A stretch of 5,197 bases of DNA from Ignavibacteriota bacterium (GTDB taxonomy: Bacteria; Bacteroidota; Ignavibacteria; Palsa-1295), in NCBI GenBank assembly GCA_025357895.1, contig JANYLL010000234.1, positions 1 through 5,197 on the forward strand, written 5' to 3'. How positions within the stretch are numbered: the stretch's first letter is position 1; each line of letters starts with the position of its first letter. This document shows positions 1 to 5,184 of the stretch, piece after piece. Below the pieces are notes generated by a model. It saw only the letters and a list, made by a program, of their open reading frames with translations. It did not search any database and was not told the DNA's origin. The translations under genes and the position numbers were made by a program.

Positions 1-1
1 C

Positions 2-181
2 TATGATTGGAGGAGAACAATTGCCGAAGTTGAGCAAACCCATATCGAGCATGTGCTCAAAGCCGTTGGCGGCAATCGCACTGAGGCGGCAAAGGTCCTA
101 GGCATCTCAAAACCGACACTCTACTCGCGCCTGCCTGTACCATTAAAAGAAGAGGGGGACAAAAACCTTCCAAAGAGTTAA
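2..181 (+). CDS. C-terminal end of an NtrC-family sigma54-dependent regulator (Fis-type HTH), partial
   Basis: This is the last 59 codons of a gene that starts left of the window and ends at TAA 179-181. The visible protein carries the classic Fis-type DNA-binding end of sigma54 enhancer-binding proteins: a TIAEVEQTHIEHVLK helix, then GGNRTEAAKVLGISKPTLYSRL, where AAKVLGIS and PTLYSRL form the helix-turn-helix. In this family the domain sits after a receiver or sensor domain and an AAA+ ATPase that remodels sigma54 RNA polymerase; neither lies in view. The tail after the HTH (about 16 residues, rich in Lys and Glu) is a little longer than usual. A sigma54-like promoter begins 84 bases downstream, so this protein could activate the operon that follows, but that is inference. 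An HTH of this type also occurs in Fis itself, which cannot be excluded without the N-terminus; the EVEQTHI lead-in favours the NtrC family. Confidence 0.88.
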   Translation, partial: YDWRRTIAEVEQTHIEHVLKAVGGNRTEAAKVLGISKPTLYSRLPVPLKEEGDKNLPKS

Positions 182-264
182 ATTTCTTAATCTTCTCGAA
201 GGGTCTAAAACCTGATACTCTCGCGATTATTTCCAAAATCCGCTTAGAAAGCCACTTTTTGTTT

Positions 265-280
265 TGGCATAATTCTTTCA
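265..280 (+). promoter_or_regulatory. candidate sigma54 (-24/-12) promoter for the gene A operon
   Basis: TGGCATAATTCTTTCA matches the sigma54 consensus TGGCACG-N4-TTGCW, with correct spacing between the -24 TGGCA and -12 TTnCA blocks. The main deviation is T instead of G in the -12 GC pair, which is normally highly conserved. The predicted start is near 291, giving a leader of about 38 bases before the gene A start codon. An NtrC-family activator gene ends just upstream, which makes the assignment more plausible. No enhancer repeat was identified by eye. Confidence 0.5.
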
Positions 281-328
281 TTCACAAGAGAAGGAGTATA
301 AATCCATTTTAAAAAGGAATTCAGGTTT

Positions 329-724
329 ATGAAGAAAAAAGATATAGGATCTACATTGAAAAATGTCCTTATGATCGTGGAAGATTTTGATTTTATCCGC
401 AATATTGTAGGAAAGTATTTTCAGACAAATGGTTACGACATTATTTCTGCGGGAAATATGCAGGAAGCAATGGCGATCGGGCAGTGGGATCAACCGCACA
501 TAATAATCGTCGATTTCGATATATCAAACGACCCATACTTGATCGTTTCTATCCTTCATAATATTCTTCCACTAAGTCAGATCATCATGGTGAATGGGCG
601 CAGCAGACATTGTGATACTGAAGAAGCGAAGATTGCCGGAGCGAACAGAATATTGGAAAGACTATTTAATCCTGAGGTTCTTGAAGAGATAATTCATAGT
701 ATAGAGGTTGAGGCGGTTCATTAA
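329..724 (+). CDS. stand-alone atypical receiver-domain protein (gene A), paralogue of gene B
   Basis: This 131-residue protein is about the length of a single CheY-like receiver and has no output domain. The fold reads in order: beta1 NVLMIVED (12-19), alpha1 (20-34), beta2 YDIIS, alpha2, beta3 HIIIVDF (57-63), alpha3 (69-80), beta4 QIIMVNG (84-90), alpha4 (95-104), beta5 (105-112), alpha5 NPEVLEEIIHSI. The acid pocket E18/D19 and the acceptor-like D62 are present. The usual Thr/Ser after beta4 is N89, and the usual Lys of the KPF motif is R111 in ERLF, so normal phosphorylation switching is doubtful. NDPYL (67-71), H77 and H94-C95 are shared with gene B but are not general receiver features; C95 is the only Cys. 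The start is supported by AAGGA at 314-318, ten bases before the ATG. The gene ends with tandem stops TAA TAG. It heads a likely operon with the two downstream genes. The receiver fold is fairly sure; the function is unknown. Confidence 0.88.
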   Translation: MKKKDIGSTLKNVLMIVEDFDFIRNIVGKYFQTNGYDIISAGNMQEAMAIGQWDQPHIIIVDFDISNDPYLIVSILHNILPLSQIIMVNGRSRHCDTEEAKIAGANRILERLFNPEVLEEIIHSIEVEAVH

Positions 725-745
725 TAGAAAAACGCCATTTCTATT
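723..745 (+). other. AU-rich hairpin overlapping the gene A stop codon
   Basis: AATAGAAA (723-730) and TTTCTATT (738-745) form a perfect 8-bp inverted repeat with a 7-base loop that includes part of the stop codon. It is followed by CCGTCTTT rather than a clean T-run, so it is a weak terminator at best. It could trim or separate expression of gene A from the next gene 62 bases on. Function is inferred only. Confidence 0.35.
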
Positions 746-786
746 CCGTCTTTAAGAAGAACTTAACTATTTTACAATGATAAAAT

Positions 787-1236
787 ATGATATCTCACAT
801 ACTTATAGTAGCCGATATCGGAACGTTGAAGGCATACCAGATAAGCGAACGCTCTTTGGTACATAGAAAAAAAATCGAACTTATCAAAAAGATCACCTAC
901 ACTAATGCTCACAGGAAACTTAGTGACCAATTGAGCGATGGACGTGGTAGCTTTCGAGGTTCCGGTGATGCCCGCAGTCCAAGGCATGGAAGTGGCGAGG
1001 CGCACCACCTGAAGGGTGAGAGGGACAAAAGGGCGGTTTGCTCCATAGCGCACGATATTGAAGGGGTTATTTCCCATACTCCGGCAGATGCATACTATTT
1101 GTCTCTTCCACAGCCGATCCACAGAGCTGTTACCGAAGAAATACAGAAGAACATTCGCTCGAAGATCACTAAAGAACTGGACGTCGATCTTACCAAGGAT
1201 ACCATTGAAGATATTCGCAAGAGATTTGGTGTATGA
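787..1236 (+). CDS. host-attachment-protein/baeRF-like small protein (tentative)
   Basis: This 149-residue soluble protein has no signal peptide or membrane segment. Its layout resembles proteins annotated as 'host attachment protein' (Pfam Host_attach, related to bacterial eRF1-like baeRF domains). It begins with a beta-strand HILIVADIGTLKAY (4-17), where family members have a VLVAD-x-xxAR-type start. A central low-complexity linker with LSDGRGSF (49-56) corresponds to the SDRPGR-type segment. A strand with TPADAYYLSLPQPIHRAV (98-115) is the usual ApP-type strand, and the end is KELDVDLTKDTIEDIRKRF, matching the family's kDLT-x-x close. The molecular role of the family is not settled and its name does not prove a role in host contact. 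ATG 787 is the first possible start because a TAA precedes it in frame; no SD is visible, which is unusual here. Its TGA overlaps the ATPase ATG by four bases (ATGA), implying translational coupling. The family call rests on pattern, not a search. Confidence 0.68.
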   Translation: MISHILIVADIGTLKAYQISERSLVHRKKIELIKKITYTNAHRKLSDQLSDGRGSFRGSGDARSPRHGSGEAHHLKGERDKRAVCSIAHDIEGVISHTPADAYYLSLPQPIHRAVTEEIQKNIRSKITKELDVDLTKDTIEDIRKRFGV

Positions 1237-3893
1237 ATCAAGTGCAGTTTTTTCTTTGCACATTGGTTAATTACTTGAAGAACGACCTTAATATTATTTC
1301 TACGGACATTGCGAAATATTTTCTTCATTCTCCACAATTGATACAAAATACGAAATTCGCAAACCTGCAAGGTTTAACCGAGCAAGCGGCAGCTCTTCGG
1401 CTGAAAGAAGAAGGCTTTAATGAACTGCCATCGGCAAAACCGCGCTCCGTTCTTGCCATAGCAGGTTCAGTTTTAAGCGAGCCAATGCTTGCCTTGCTTC
1501 TTGCTTGTGCCTTAATTTATTTTCTGATCGGCAACCCACGTGAAGCATTTATCCTCCTTGGATCCGCTCTCATTGTGATCGGTATTACTTTCTACCAGGA
1601 GCGCAAATCGGAAAGAGCGCTCGAAGCTCTGAGAGATCTTTCGAGTCCGCGCGCACTGGTGATTCGCAACGGAATACACAAACGTATTTCGGGAACGGAG
1701 GTCGTTCGAGGAGATATTATTATTGTTTCCGAAGGAGATCGCGTCCCTGCAGATGCCAGAATACTTCAAAATTCTTCGGTTGCAATCAATGAATCACTAC
1801 TCACCGGTGAATCTGCTCCGGTCAGTAAATCCGAGTGGGACGGAATCTCCGGAATTGTTCGTCCGGGCGGAGAAGAACTTCCATTTATTTATAGTGGCAC
1901 TCTCGTCGTGAAAGGACGAGTAGTAGCGGAAGTTATCGCAACCGGGGTTGATACGGAGATCGGTAGAATCGGCAAAAATCTCAAAAACATCGGCCAGGAA
2001 TTTACCCGAGTCCAGAAAGAAACAAAAGGGATCGTGCACATCATGGCTCTGGCAGGTATAAGTTTATGTTTGCTTCTTGCCTTCATCTATTGGATTATGC
2101 GAGGTGAAATCCTCCAAGGGCTACTCTCCGGACTAAGCCTTGCAATGGCAATTTTACCAGAAGAATTTCCTGTCGTCCTGACTGTATTTCTTGCACTTGG
2201 TGCATGGAGAATGTCGAAGCAAAATATTCTGACGCGCCGGGTGCCGGCGCTAGAAACTCTTGGCGAAACAACGGTTCTTTGTGTCGATAAGACCGGAACA
2301 TTGACTGAAAATAAAATGGTGTTGCGGCAACTACGGACGTTAGACGACAAATTCGTTGTCAATGGCGATACTCTTCTTCCTGAAAAGTTTTATGATCTCG
2401 CAGAGGCGGCAATCTTTGCAAGTCCGAAAGATCCATTTGATCCGATGGAACAGGCAATCCAAGCTTTTGGCACTCGATTTATCAAAAAATTTAATAACCC
2501 TTTATCCGAATGGGCTCTTACAAAAGAGTATCCACTGTCGTCGCTGCTTGCAGTAACGAATGTTTGGCTTTCGCCGAATCTTTCTCAACAGATGGTCGCT
2601 GCTAAAGGAGCAATCGAAGCTATTTCTGAATTATGTAATATCTCGGGCGTTGAACTTCAAGAATTGCATTCACTTGCTTCCGATATGGCAAGTGAGGGTC
2701 TGCGTATACTCGGAGTCGCACATACTCAGGCAGAAACCCGCCGCCCTTTACCGAGTGATCCACGAGAATTCAATTTTAAATTTTGTGGATTAATAGGGCT
2801 TTACGATCCTCCTAAGAAGACAGTTCCGAATGCAGTCGGAGAGTGCTATACTGCAGGTATCCGTATCGTCATGATCACCGGTGATTATCCTCCGACTGCA
2901 ATAGCAATAGCAAAACAGATCGGGCTTAAAGAGCCGAACTCTTTTATGACCGGCTCTGAACTTGCAAAACTTGGCAGTGAAGAACTTGCAAATAGGATTA
3001 AGCACGTAACGATCTTCGCTCGAGTTCTGCCCGAACAAAAGCTTTCTATTGTTCAGGCATTAAAAGCAAATGGTGAGATCGTCGCCATGACGGGAGATGG
3101 CGTTAATGATGCCCCGGCTCTCAAAGCAGCTAATGTTGGAATTGCAATGGGTATCAGGGGAACTGACGTTGCACGTGAAGCTTCATCCATTGTTCTCCTG
3201 GATGACGATTTTTCTTCGATTGTCGTGGCAATTCGCAATGGCAGGAAGATATTCGATAATTTGCGTAAGGCAATGTCTTATATTTTTGCCGTTCATGTTC
3301 CGGCAGCAGGAATGACCCTCTTGCCTGTATTTTTCGGTATGCCACCGATACTTTTTCCGGTACATATTGTCTTTTTGGAAATGATCATCGATCCAACATG
3401 TTCGGTCGCTTTCGAGGCGGAGCCGGAAGAAGCGGATATTATGAAACGACCGCCGTACTCTCCTAAAGAACGATTTCTTCCCTGGCAGCGGATCAACCTG
3501 AGCCTTTTGCAGGGTGTAATATGTCTTCTTATTACATTTGGAGTTTATGCTCTTGTGCGCCATCTCGGAAGCGGCGACGAGGAAGCGCGGGCGTTATCAT
3601 TCGCGACTCTTGTCTTCAGCAATCTCGGGCTTATTCTGACCAATCGTTCGTGGAGCAGTTCGCTCTTTGTGTCATTCAAAAAACGCAATTCGGCTCTTGC
3701 CCATGTGCTCGTCGGTACTATCGTTCTGCTTGCCGCAGCGCTGTATGTTCCTTTTCTGCAATCGCTTTTTCACTTCAATATTCTACATGCCGATGATATT
3801 ATCTATTCCATAGCCGGAGGCGGTATAAGTATTGTCTGGTTCGAAATATTGAAATTTATTAAGAGAAGGATTGGAAAAGGAAATATGCAATGA
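1233..3893 (+). CDS. P-type cation-translocating ATPase (P2-like, substrate uncertain)
   Basis: This 886-residue inner-membrane pump couples ATP hydrolysis to cation movement. An N-terminal region with GLTEQAAALRLKEEGFNELP (47-66) is the usual cation-ATPase N-terminal motif. M1/M2 span about 78-121. The actuator domain has TGES at 191-194. M3/M4 include PEEFP at 309-313. The phosphorylation site is DKTGTLT with D352. The nucleotide domain has KGA at 458-460, and the P domain has DPPK 525-528, TGD 549-551 and TGDGVNDAP from 620. M5-M10 occupy about 680-873. No heavy-metal-binding domain or CPC motif is seen, so it is not a P1B metal pump. Compared with SERCA, M4 has PEEFP instead of PEGLP, M6 keeps the Asp (D720) but has E716 where SERCA has N796, and M5 lacks the E771-type Glu (HVPAA). 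Calcium is possible but another cation is equally open. The first 45 residues are an unusual extension; no later in-frame ATG occurs before M85. AAGAG at 1219-1223 may serve as SD. Catalytic motifs are intact, so it should be active. Confidence 0.95.
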   Translation: MNQVQFFLCTLVNYLKNDLNIISTDIAKYFLHSPQLIQNTKFANLQGLTEQAAALRLKEEGFNELPSAKPRSVLAIAGSVLSEPMLALLLACALIYFLIGNPREAFILLGSALIVIGITFYQERKSERALEALRDLSSPRALVIRNGIHKRISGTEVVRGDIIIVSEGDRVPADARILQNSSVAINESLLTGESAPVSKSEWDGISGIVRPGGEELPFIYSGTLVVKGRVVAEVIATGVDTEIGRIGKNLKNIGQEFTRVQKETKGIVHIMALAGISLCLLLAFIYWIMRGEILQGLLSGLSLAMAILPEEFPVVLTVFLALGAWRMSKQNILTRRVPALETLGETTVLCVDKTGTLTENKMVLRQLRTLDDKFVVNGDTLLPEKFYDLAEAAIFASPKDPFDPMEQAIQAFGTRFIKKFNNPLSEWALTKEYPLSSLLAVTNVWLSPNLSQQMVAAKGAIEAISELCNISGVELQELHSLASDMASEGLRILGVAHTQAETRRPLPSDPREFNFKFCGLIGLYDPPKKTVPNAVGECYTAGIRIVMITGDYPPTAIAIAKQIGLKEPNSFMTGSELAKLGSEELANRIKHVTIFARVLPEQKLSIVQALKANGEIVAMTGDGVNDAPALKAANVGIAMGIRGTDVAREASSIVLLDDDFSSIVVAIRNGRKIFDNLRKAMSYIFAVHVPAAGMTLLPVFFGMPPILFPVHIVFLEMIIDPTCSVAFEAEPEEADIMKRPPYSPKERFLPWQRINLSLLQGVICLLITFGVYALVRHLGSGDEEARALSFATLVFSNLGLILTNRSWSSSLFVSFKKRNSALAHVLVGTIVLLAAALYVPFLQSLFHFNILHADDIIYSIAGGGISIVWFEILKFIKRRIGKGNMQ

Positions 3894-3970
3894 TGGGGAA
3901 CACAACCGCAATAATACTATCGGAAAATGAGAACTTCGAAGCGCAAGCGTTTGTGCTCAGAATAAGCTGA
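3890..3970 (+). CDS. possible 26-residue ORF or remnant receiver start after the ATPase
   Basis: An ATG overlaps the ATPase stop as ATGA, the same junction type as the one at 1233-1236, and an AAAAGGA stretch lies about ten bases upstream. The 26-residue product has a hydrophobic strand TAIIL, then SENENFEAQAFVLRIS, which recalls the beta1-acid pocket-alpha1 start of a receiver domain (compare MIVEDFDFI in gene A). It then stops at TGA. In another frame the alpha1-like pattern continues briefly before stopping, so this may be a decayed third receiver gene. It is too short to be sure that it is translated. Confidence 0.25.
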   Translation: MMGNTTAIILSENENFEAQAFVLRIS

Positions 3971-3975
3971 ATGAG

Positions 3976-4013
3976 TCTTGGTACTGATAGTCCAAGAATA
4001 TATATTGTTTCAT
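3976..4013 (+). terminator. weak candidate terminator of the ATPase operon
   Basis: TCTTGG (3976-3981) and CCAAGA (3992-3997) pair, with an inner ACT/AGT extension across a one-base bulge and a GAT loop. The tail ATATATATTGTTTC is only moderately T-rich. It lies in the gap between the rightward operon and the convergent gene B, where a terminator is expected, but it is not a textbook intrinsic terminator. The remainder of the gap to 4056 shows nothing else clear. Confidence 0.35.
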
Positions 4014-4056
4014 TATGGGTGACTAAGTAGCTTAAATATTCTTATCTACAATACAC

Positions 4057-4485
4057 TTAAGCCCAGTCTGCGGGTCTTGCGCCGAGAGCATGAGCTTTTG
4101 TGTCTGATTCGATCCGAGCTGTGACACTCATTATGCCTTCATAATCTGATACATCGCAAGTTTGGGTCAATATTTTTGTTGCACCAGCTAATTTTGCTTC
4201 CAACTGATTACAGTGCTGTGTGTGTCCGTTCATAATGGCAATGTAACTTGTAGGCAAGGTTTTGTGGAGAAACGCAATTACAAGGTATGGATCATTATGC
4301 AGCATCTTGTAGTCCACAATAATGATTTCCGGCTCCAACCTCATTCCGGCACAGAGTTCCTGCCATTCACTTCTAATGGATTTAACTTCATATCCGTGCT
4401 TCTGGAAGAAATCTGCAACTCCATTTTGGATAAAAAATGAGTCCCCGACAAGCAGGATGGATCTTCTTTTTCTGGATGTATTCAT
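4057..4485 (-). CDS. stand-alone atypical receiver-domain protein (gene B), paralogue of gene A
   Basis: This 142-residue protein is read leftward. The start at 4483-4485 is chosen because TAGGAGGT lies the correct six bases upstream; an earlier in-frame ATG at 4504-4506 lies upstream of that SD. The receiver fold reads: beta1 SILLVGD (9-15), alpha1, beta2 YEVKSI, beta3 EIIIVDY (53-59), alpha3 PYLVIAFLHKTLP, beta4 YIAIMNG (81-87), alpha4 QLEAKLAGA, beta5 TKILTQT. D58 sits at the phospho-acceptor position, but the acid pair is G14-D15, the Thr/Ser position is N86 and the KPF Lys is Q108, so it is more degenerate than gene A. By hand alignment 28 of 52 positions match gene A between IIIVD and the IL of beta5, including NDPYL, LH, NG, HC and EAK-x-AGA. 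The C-terminal tail runs about 20 residues beyond alpha5 and ends in GARPADWA. It converges on the ATPase operon. Function is unknown; an adaptor or sensor role is inference. Confidence 0.88.
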   Translation of the reverse strand: MNTSRKRRSILLVGDSFFIQNGVADFFQKHGYEVKSIRSEWQELCAGMRLEPEIIIVDYKMLHNDPYLVIAFLHKTLPTSYIAIMNGHTQHCNQLEAKLAGATKILTQTCDVSDYEGIMSVTARIESDTKAHALGARPADWA

Positions 4486-4490
4486 GACAT

Positions 4491-4498
4491 ACCTCCTA
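4491..4498 (-). promoter_or_regulatory. strong Shine-Dalgarno of gene B
   Basis: On the minus strand TAGGAGGT lies immediately before TATGTC-ATG. It is close to the full anti-SD complement and fixes the gene B start at 4485 rather than at the upstream in-frame ATG. The ribosome site is much stronger than those in the ATPase operon. Confidence 0.85.
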
Positions 4499-4516
4499 AT
4501 TACCATGAGTATTGGT

Positions 4517-4532
4517 TGGCACCCTTTTTGAA
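4517..4532 (+). promoter_or_regulatory. sigma54-like match pointing right (low confidence)
   Basis: TGGCACCCTTTTTGAA has a perfect TGGCAC and correctly spaced TTG, with A instead of C in the -12 GC pair. It points away from gene B. The predicted start near 4543 lies at the foot of the 4545-4566 palindrome. Any product would be an RNA antisense to the gene B leader; no clear coding gene follows. It could be chance, since the same bases form the T-rich tail region of the minus-strand terminator. Confidence 0.25.
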
Positions 4533-4566
4533 ATCAAAAATTAAAAGGGCTGCCCTGGCAGCCCTT
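4530..4566 (-). terminator. intrinsic terminator 45 bases upstream of gene B
   Basis: Arms 4545-4554 and 4557-4566 form a perfect GC-rich 10-bp palindrome (AAGGGCTGCC with its complement). On the minus strand it is followed directly by TTTTAATTTTTGATTTC, as in a Rho-independent terminator. On the plus strand the following bases (GAGAATATAATC) are not T-rich, so the minus orientation is favoured. There is no minus-strand gene to its right, so it most likely ends a small RNA or attenuates the gene B leader. Confidence 0.75.
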
Positions 4567-4705
4567 GAGAATATAATCTTCCTTCCAACCTAATGGATTT
4601 TCGGAAGATCAGTATCCGTATTCATGCATGCCCTTCATAGCGATAGTCTTGTTTATCTGCCTTCCTCAGATCATGCTCTCAAATTCAAGATACAATGACT
4701 TTCAG
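4530..4705 (-). ncRNA. candidate structured leader or small RNA upstream of gene B
   Basis: The minus-strand RNA can form a long-range helix between bases 4668-4682 and 4565-4579: 12 Watson-Crick pairs, two G-U pairs and one C-A mismatch over 15 positions. The plus-strand RNA would have one fewer pair, because two G-U pairs become A-C mismatches while the C-A mismatch becomes a G-U. A second, partly competing hairpin pairs 4576-4582 with 4603-4609 (ATCTTCC/GGAAGAT), with an inner TCCA/TGGA. The terminator at 4545-4566 follows, then about 45 bases to the gene B ATG. This order is that of a riboswitch or attenuator platform or an independent sRNA of about 175 bases. I do not recognise a known class: no TPP, cobalamin, c-di-GMP or fluoride consensus was seen. 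Boundaries are inferred from the weak promoter at 4711. Confidence 0.45.
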
Positions 4706-4710
4706 CAAAT

Positions 4711-4719
4711 GCTATACCA
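4711..4719 (-). promoter_or_regulatory. possible extended -10 promoter for the gene B leader or sRNA
   Basis: On the minus strand TGGTATAGC gives an extended -10 (TG-n-TATAGC). The -35 region is only a T-rich run (TTTTGT with 16-base spacing). The predicted start is near 4704, just before the structured leader. Support is weak on its own, but its position suits the RNA candidate. Confidence 0.3.
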
Positions 4720-4988
4720 TTTTTACGAATGGACAAAAAACTCTAAAAATGGCTCTTTTCTCCCCAAGGTTGTAAAGAGGTATAACAAAATTTCTTACTG
4801 CGAGTAAGATAGTTTTCCTATGAAAATATCTGCTTCTGGTTTCTTCTCACTCTGGCCATTGACTCTCAAACTGGAATAGTTATTGCAATGGCAGAAATTG
4901 ACTTCAAATATACGTTGCGAGGTGGGGAGAGACGACAAGGGGAAGGTTTGCTAACTCATTAAGCAATGCCAATTGATAAAGGGTTGAG

Positions 4989-5021
4989 GCAAGTTAGGCA
5001 AGTTATGTTTGCCTAACTTGC
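4989..5021. repeat. perfect 13-bp inverted repeat with embedded tandem 9-mer
   Basis: GCAAGTTAGGCAA (4989-5001) is the exact reverse complement of TTGCCTAACTTGC (5009-5021), with a 7-base spacer. The left side also contains a tandem GGCAAGTTA at 4988-4996 and 4997-5005, and a degenerate TTGCATAACTT follows at 5050-5060. There is no T-run directly after either side, so it is not a standard intrinsic terminator. It may be an operator for a dimeric regulator or a structured RNA element upstream of the rightward gene beyond the window. Confidence 0.75.
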
Positions 5022-5073
5022 ATTGATCCAACAGAAACTTTTTTCAGTCTTGCATAACTTTCAAAATCGACTC

Positions 5074-5089
5074 GCTTTTCGGGAAAAGC
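5074..5089. repeat. short hairpin
   Basis: GCTTTTC (5074-5080) and GAAAAGC (5083-5089) are exact complements around GG; as RNA it would likely be a 6-bp stem with a CGGG loop. No T-run follows on either strand. Function unknown. Confidence 0.4.
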
Positions 5090-5139
5090 AAGAGAGTAGC
5101 AAATCATTTCATGAATTGCTCCTTCCTTCTTGTGATGGT

Positions 5140-5148
5140 TGGTATAAT
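5140..5148 (+). promoter_or_regulatory. extended -10 promoter for a gene beyond the right edge
   Basis: TGGTATAAT contains a consensus TATAAT (5143-5148) with the TG-n extension of housekeeping sigma promoters. No good -35 at 16-18 bases is seen, as is common for extended -10 sites. The predicted start is near 5155, directly before a hairpin and the SD at 5185-5192. Confidence 0.6.
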
Positions 5149-5155
5149 GAAGTAG

Positions 5156-5176
5156 AAGCAGGGTAAGTCCCTGCTT
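5156..5176 (+). other. 5' leader hairpin at the predicted transcript start
   Basis: AAGCAGGG (5156-5163) and CCCTGCTT (5169-5176) form a perfect 8-bp stem with loop TAAGT. It begins within a base or two of the predicted start and ends nine bases before the SD. There is no T-run after it, so a 5' mRNA-protecting stem or regulatory leader is more likely than a terminator. Confidence 0.55.
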
Positions 5177-5184
5177 ATGTAAAT

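Larger units (their letters stand above)
4706..5139. other. long intergenic region without a convincing gene
   Basis: No ORF here has both a ribosome site and a recognisable protein. It contains alternative short inverted repeats around 4717-4752 (CCATT/AATGG, or CCATTTTT/AAAAATGG). It also holds a 7-bp hairpin TCTTACT-GCG-AGTAAGA at 4793-4809, followed by TAGTTTT, which could be a weak rightward terminator. The main elements are the perfect dyad at 4989-5021 and a hairpin at 5074-5089. The stretch is probably regulatory or holds an unannotated RNA. Confidence 0.4.

Noticed and set aside
242..266. GCTT-AGA-AAGC hairpin followed by T-rich bases after the regulator gene
   Set aside because: A 4-bp stem is too weak for an intrinsic terminator and it abuts the sigma54-like site.
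772..1263. A 163-residue minus-strand ORF opposite the small protein and ATPase start
   Set aside because: It is antisense to a better supported gene with family-like motifs and an ATGA junction, and its protein shows no domain.
3183..3563. A 126-residue minus-strand ORF inside the ATPase
   Set aside because: It lies opposite the highly conserved P-domain and M5/M6 coding region and is a shadow frame.
4486..4506. Upstream in-frame ATG giving a 149-residue gene B product
   Set aside because: The strong SD at 4491-4498 lies downstream of that ATG and is correctly spaced for the start at 4485.
4628..4807. A 59-residue plus-strand ORF (MPFIAIVLFICLPQIML...) with a hydrophobic start and a hairpin over its stop
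   Set aside because: There is no SD before the ATG, no recognisable family, and it lies antisense to the better supported minus-strand RNA. A hydrophobic start can arise by chance in AT-rich DNA.
4888..4962. A 24-residue plus-strand ORF (MAEIDFKYTLRGG...)
   Set aside because: It is too short, with no clear ribosome site or recognisable motif.
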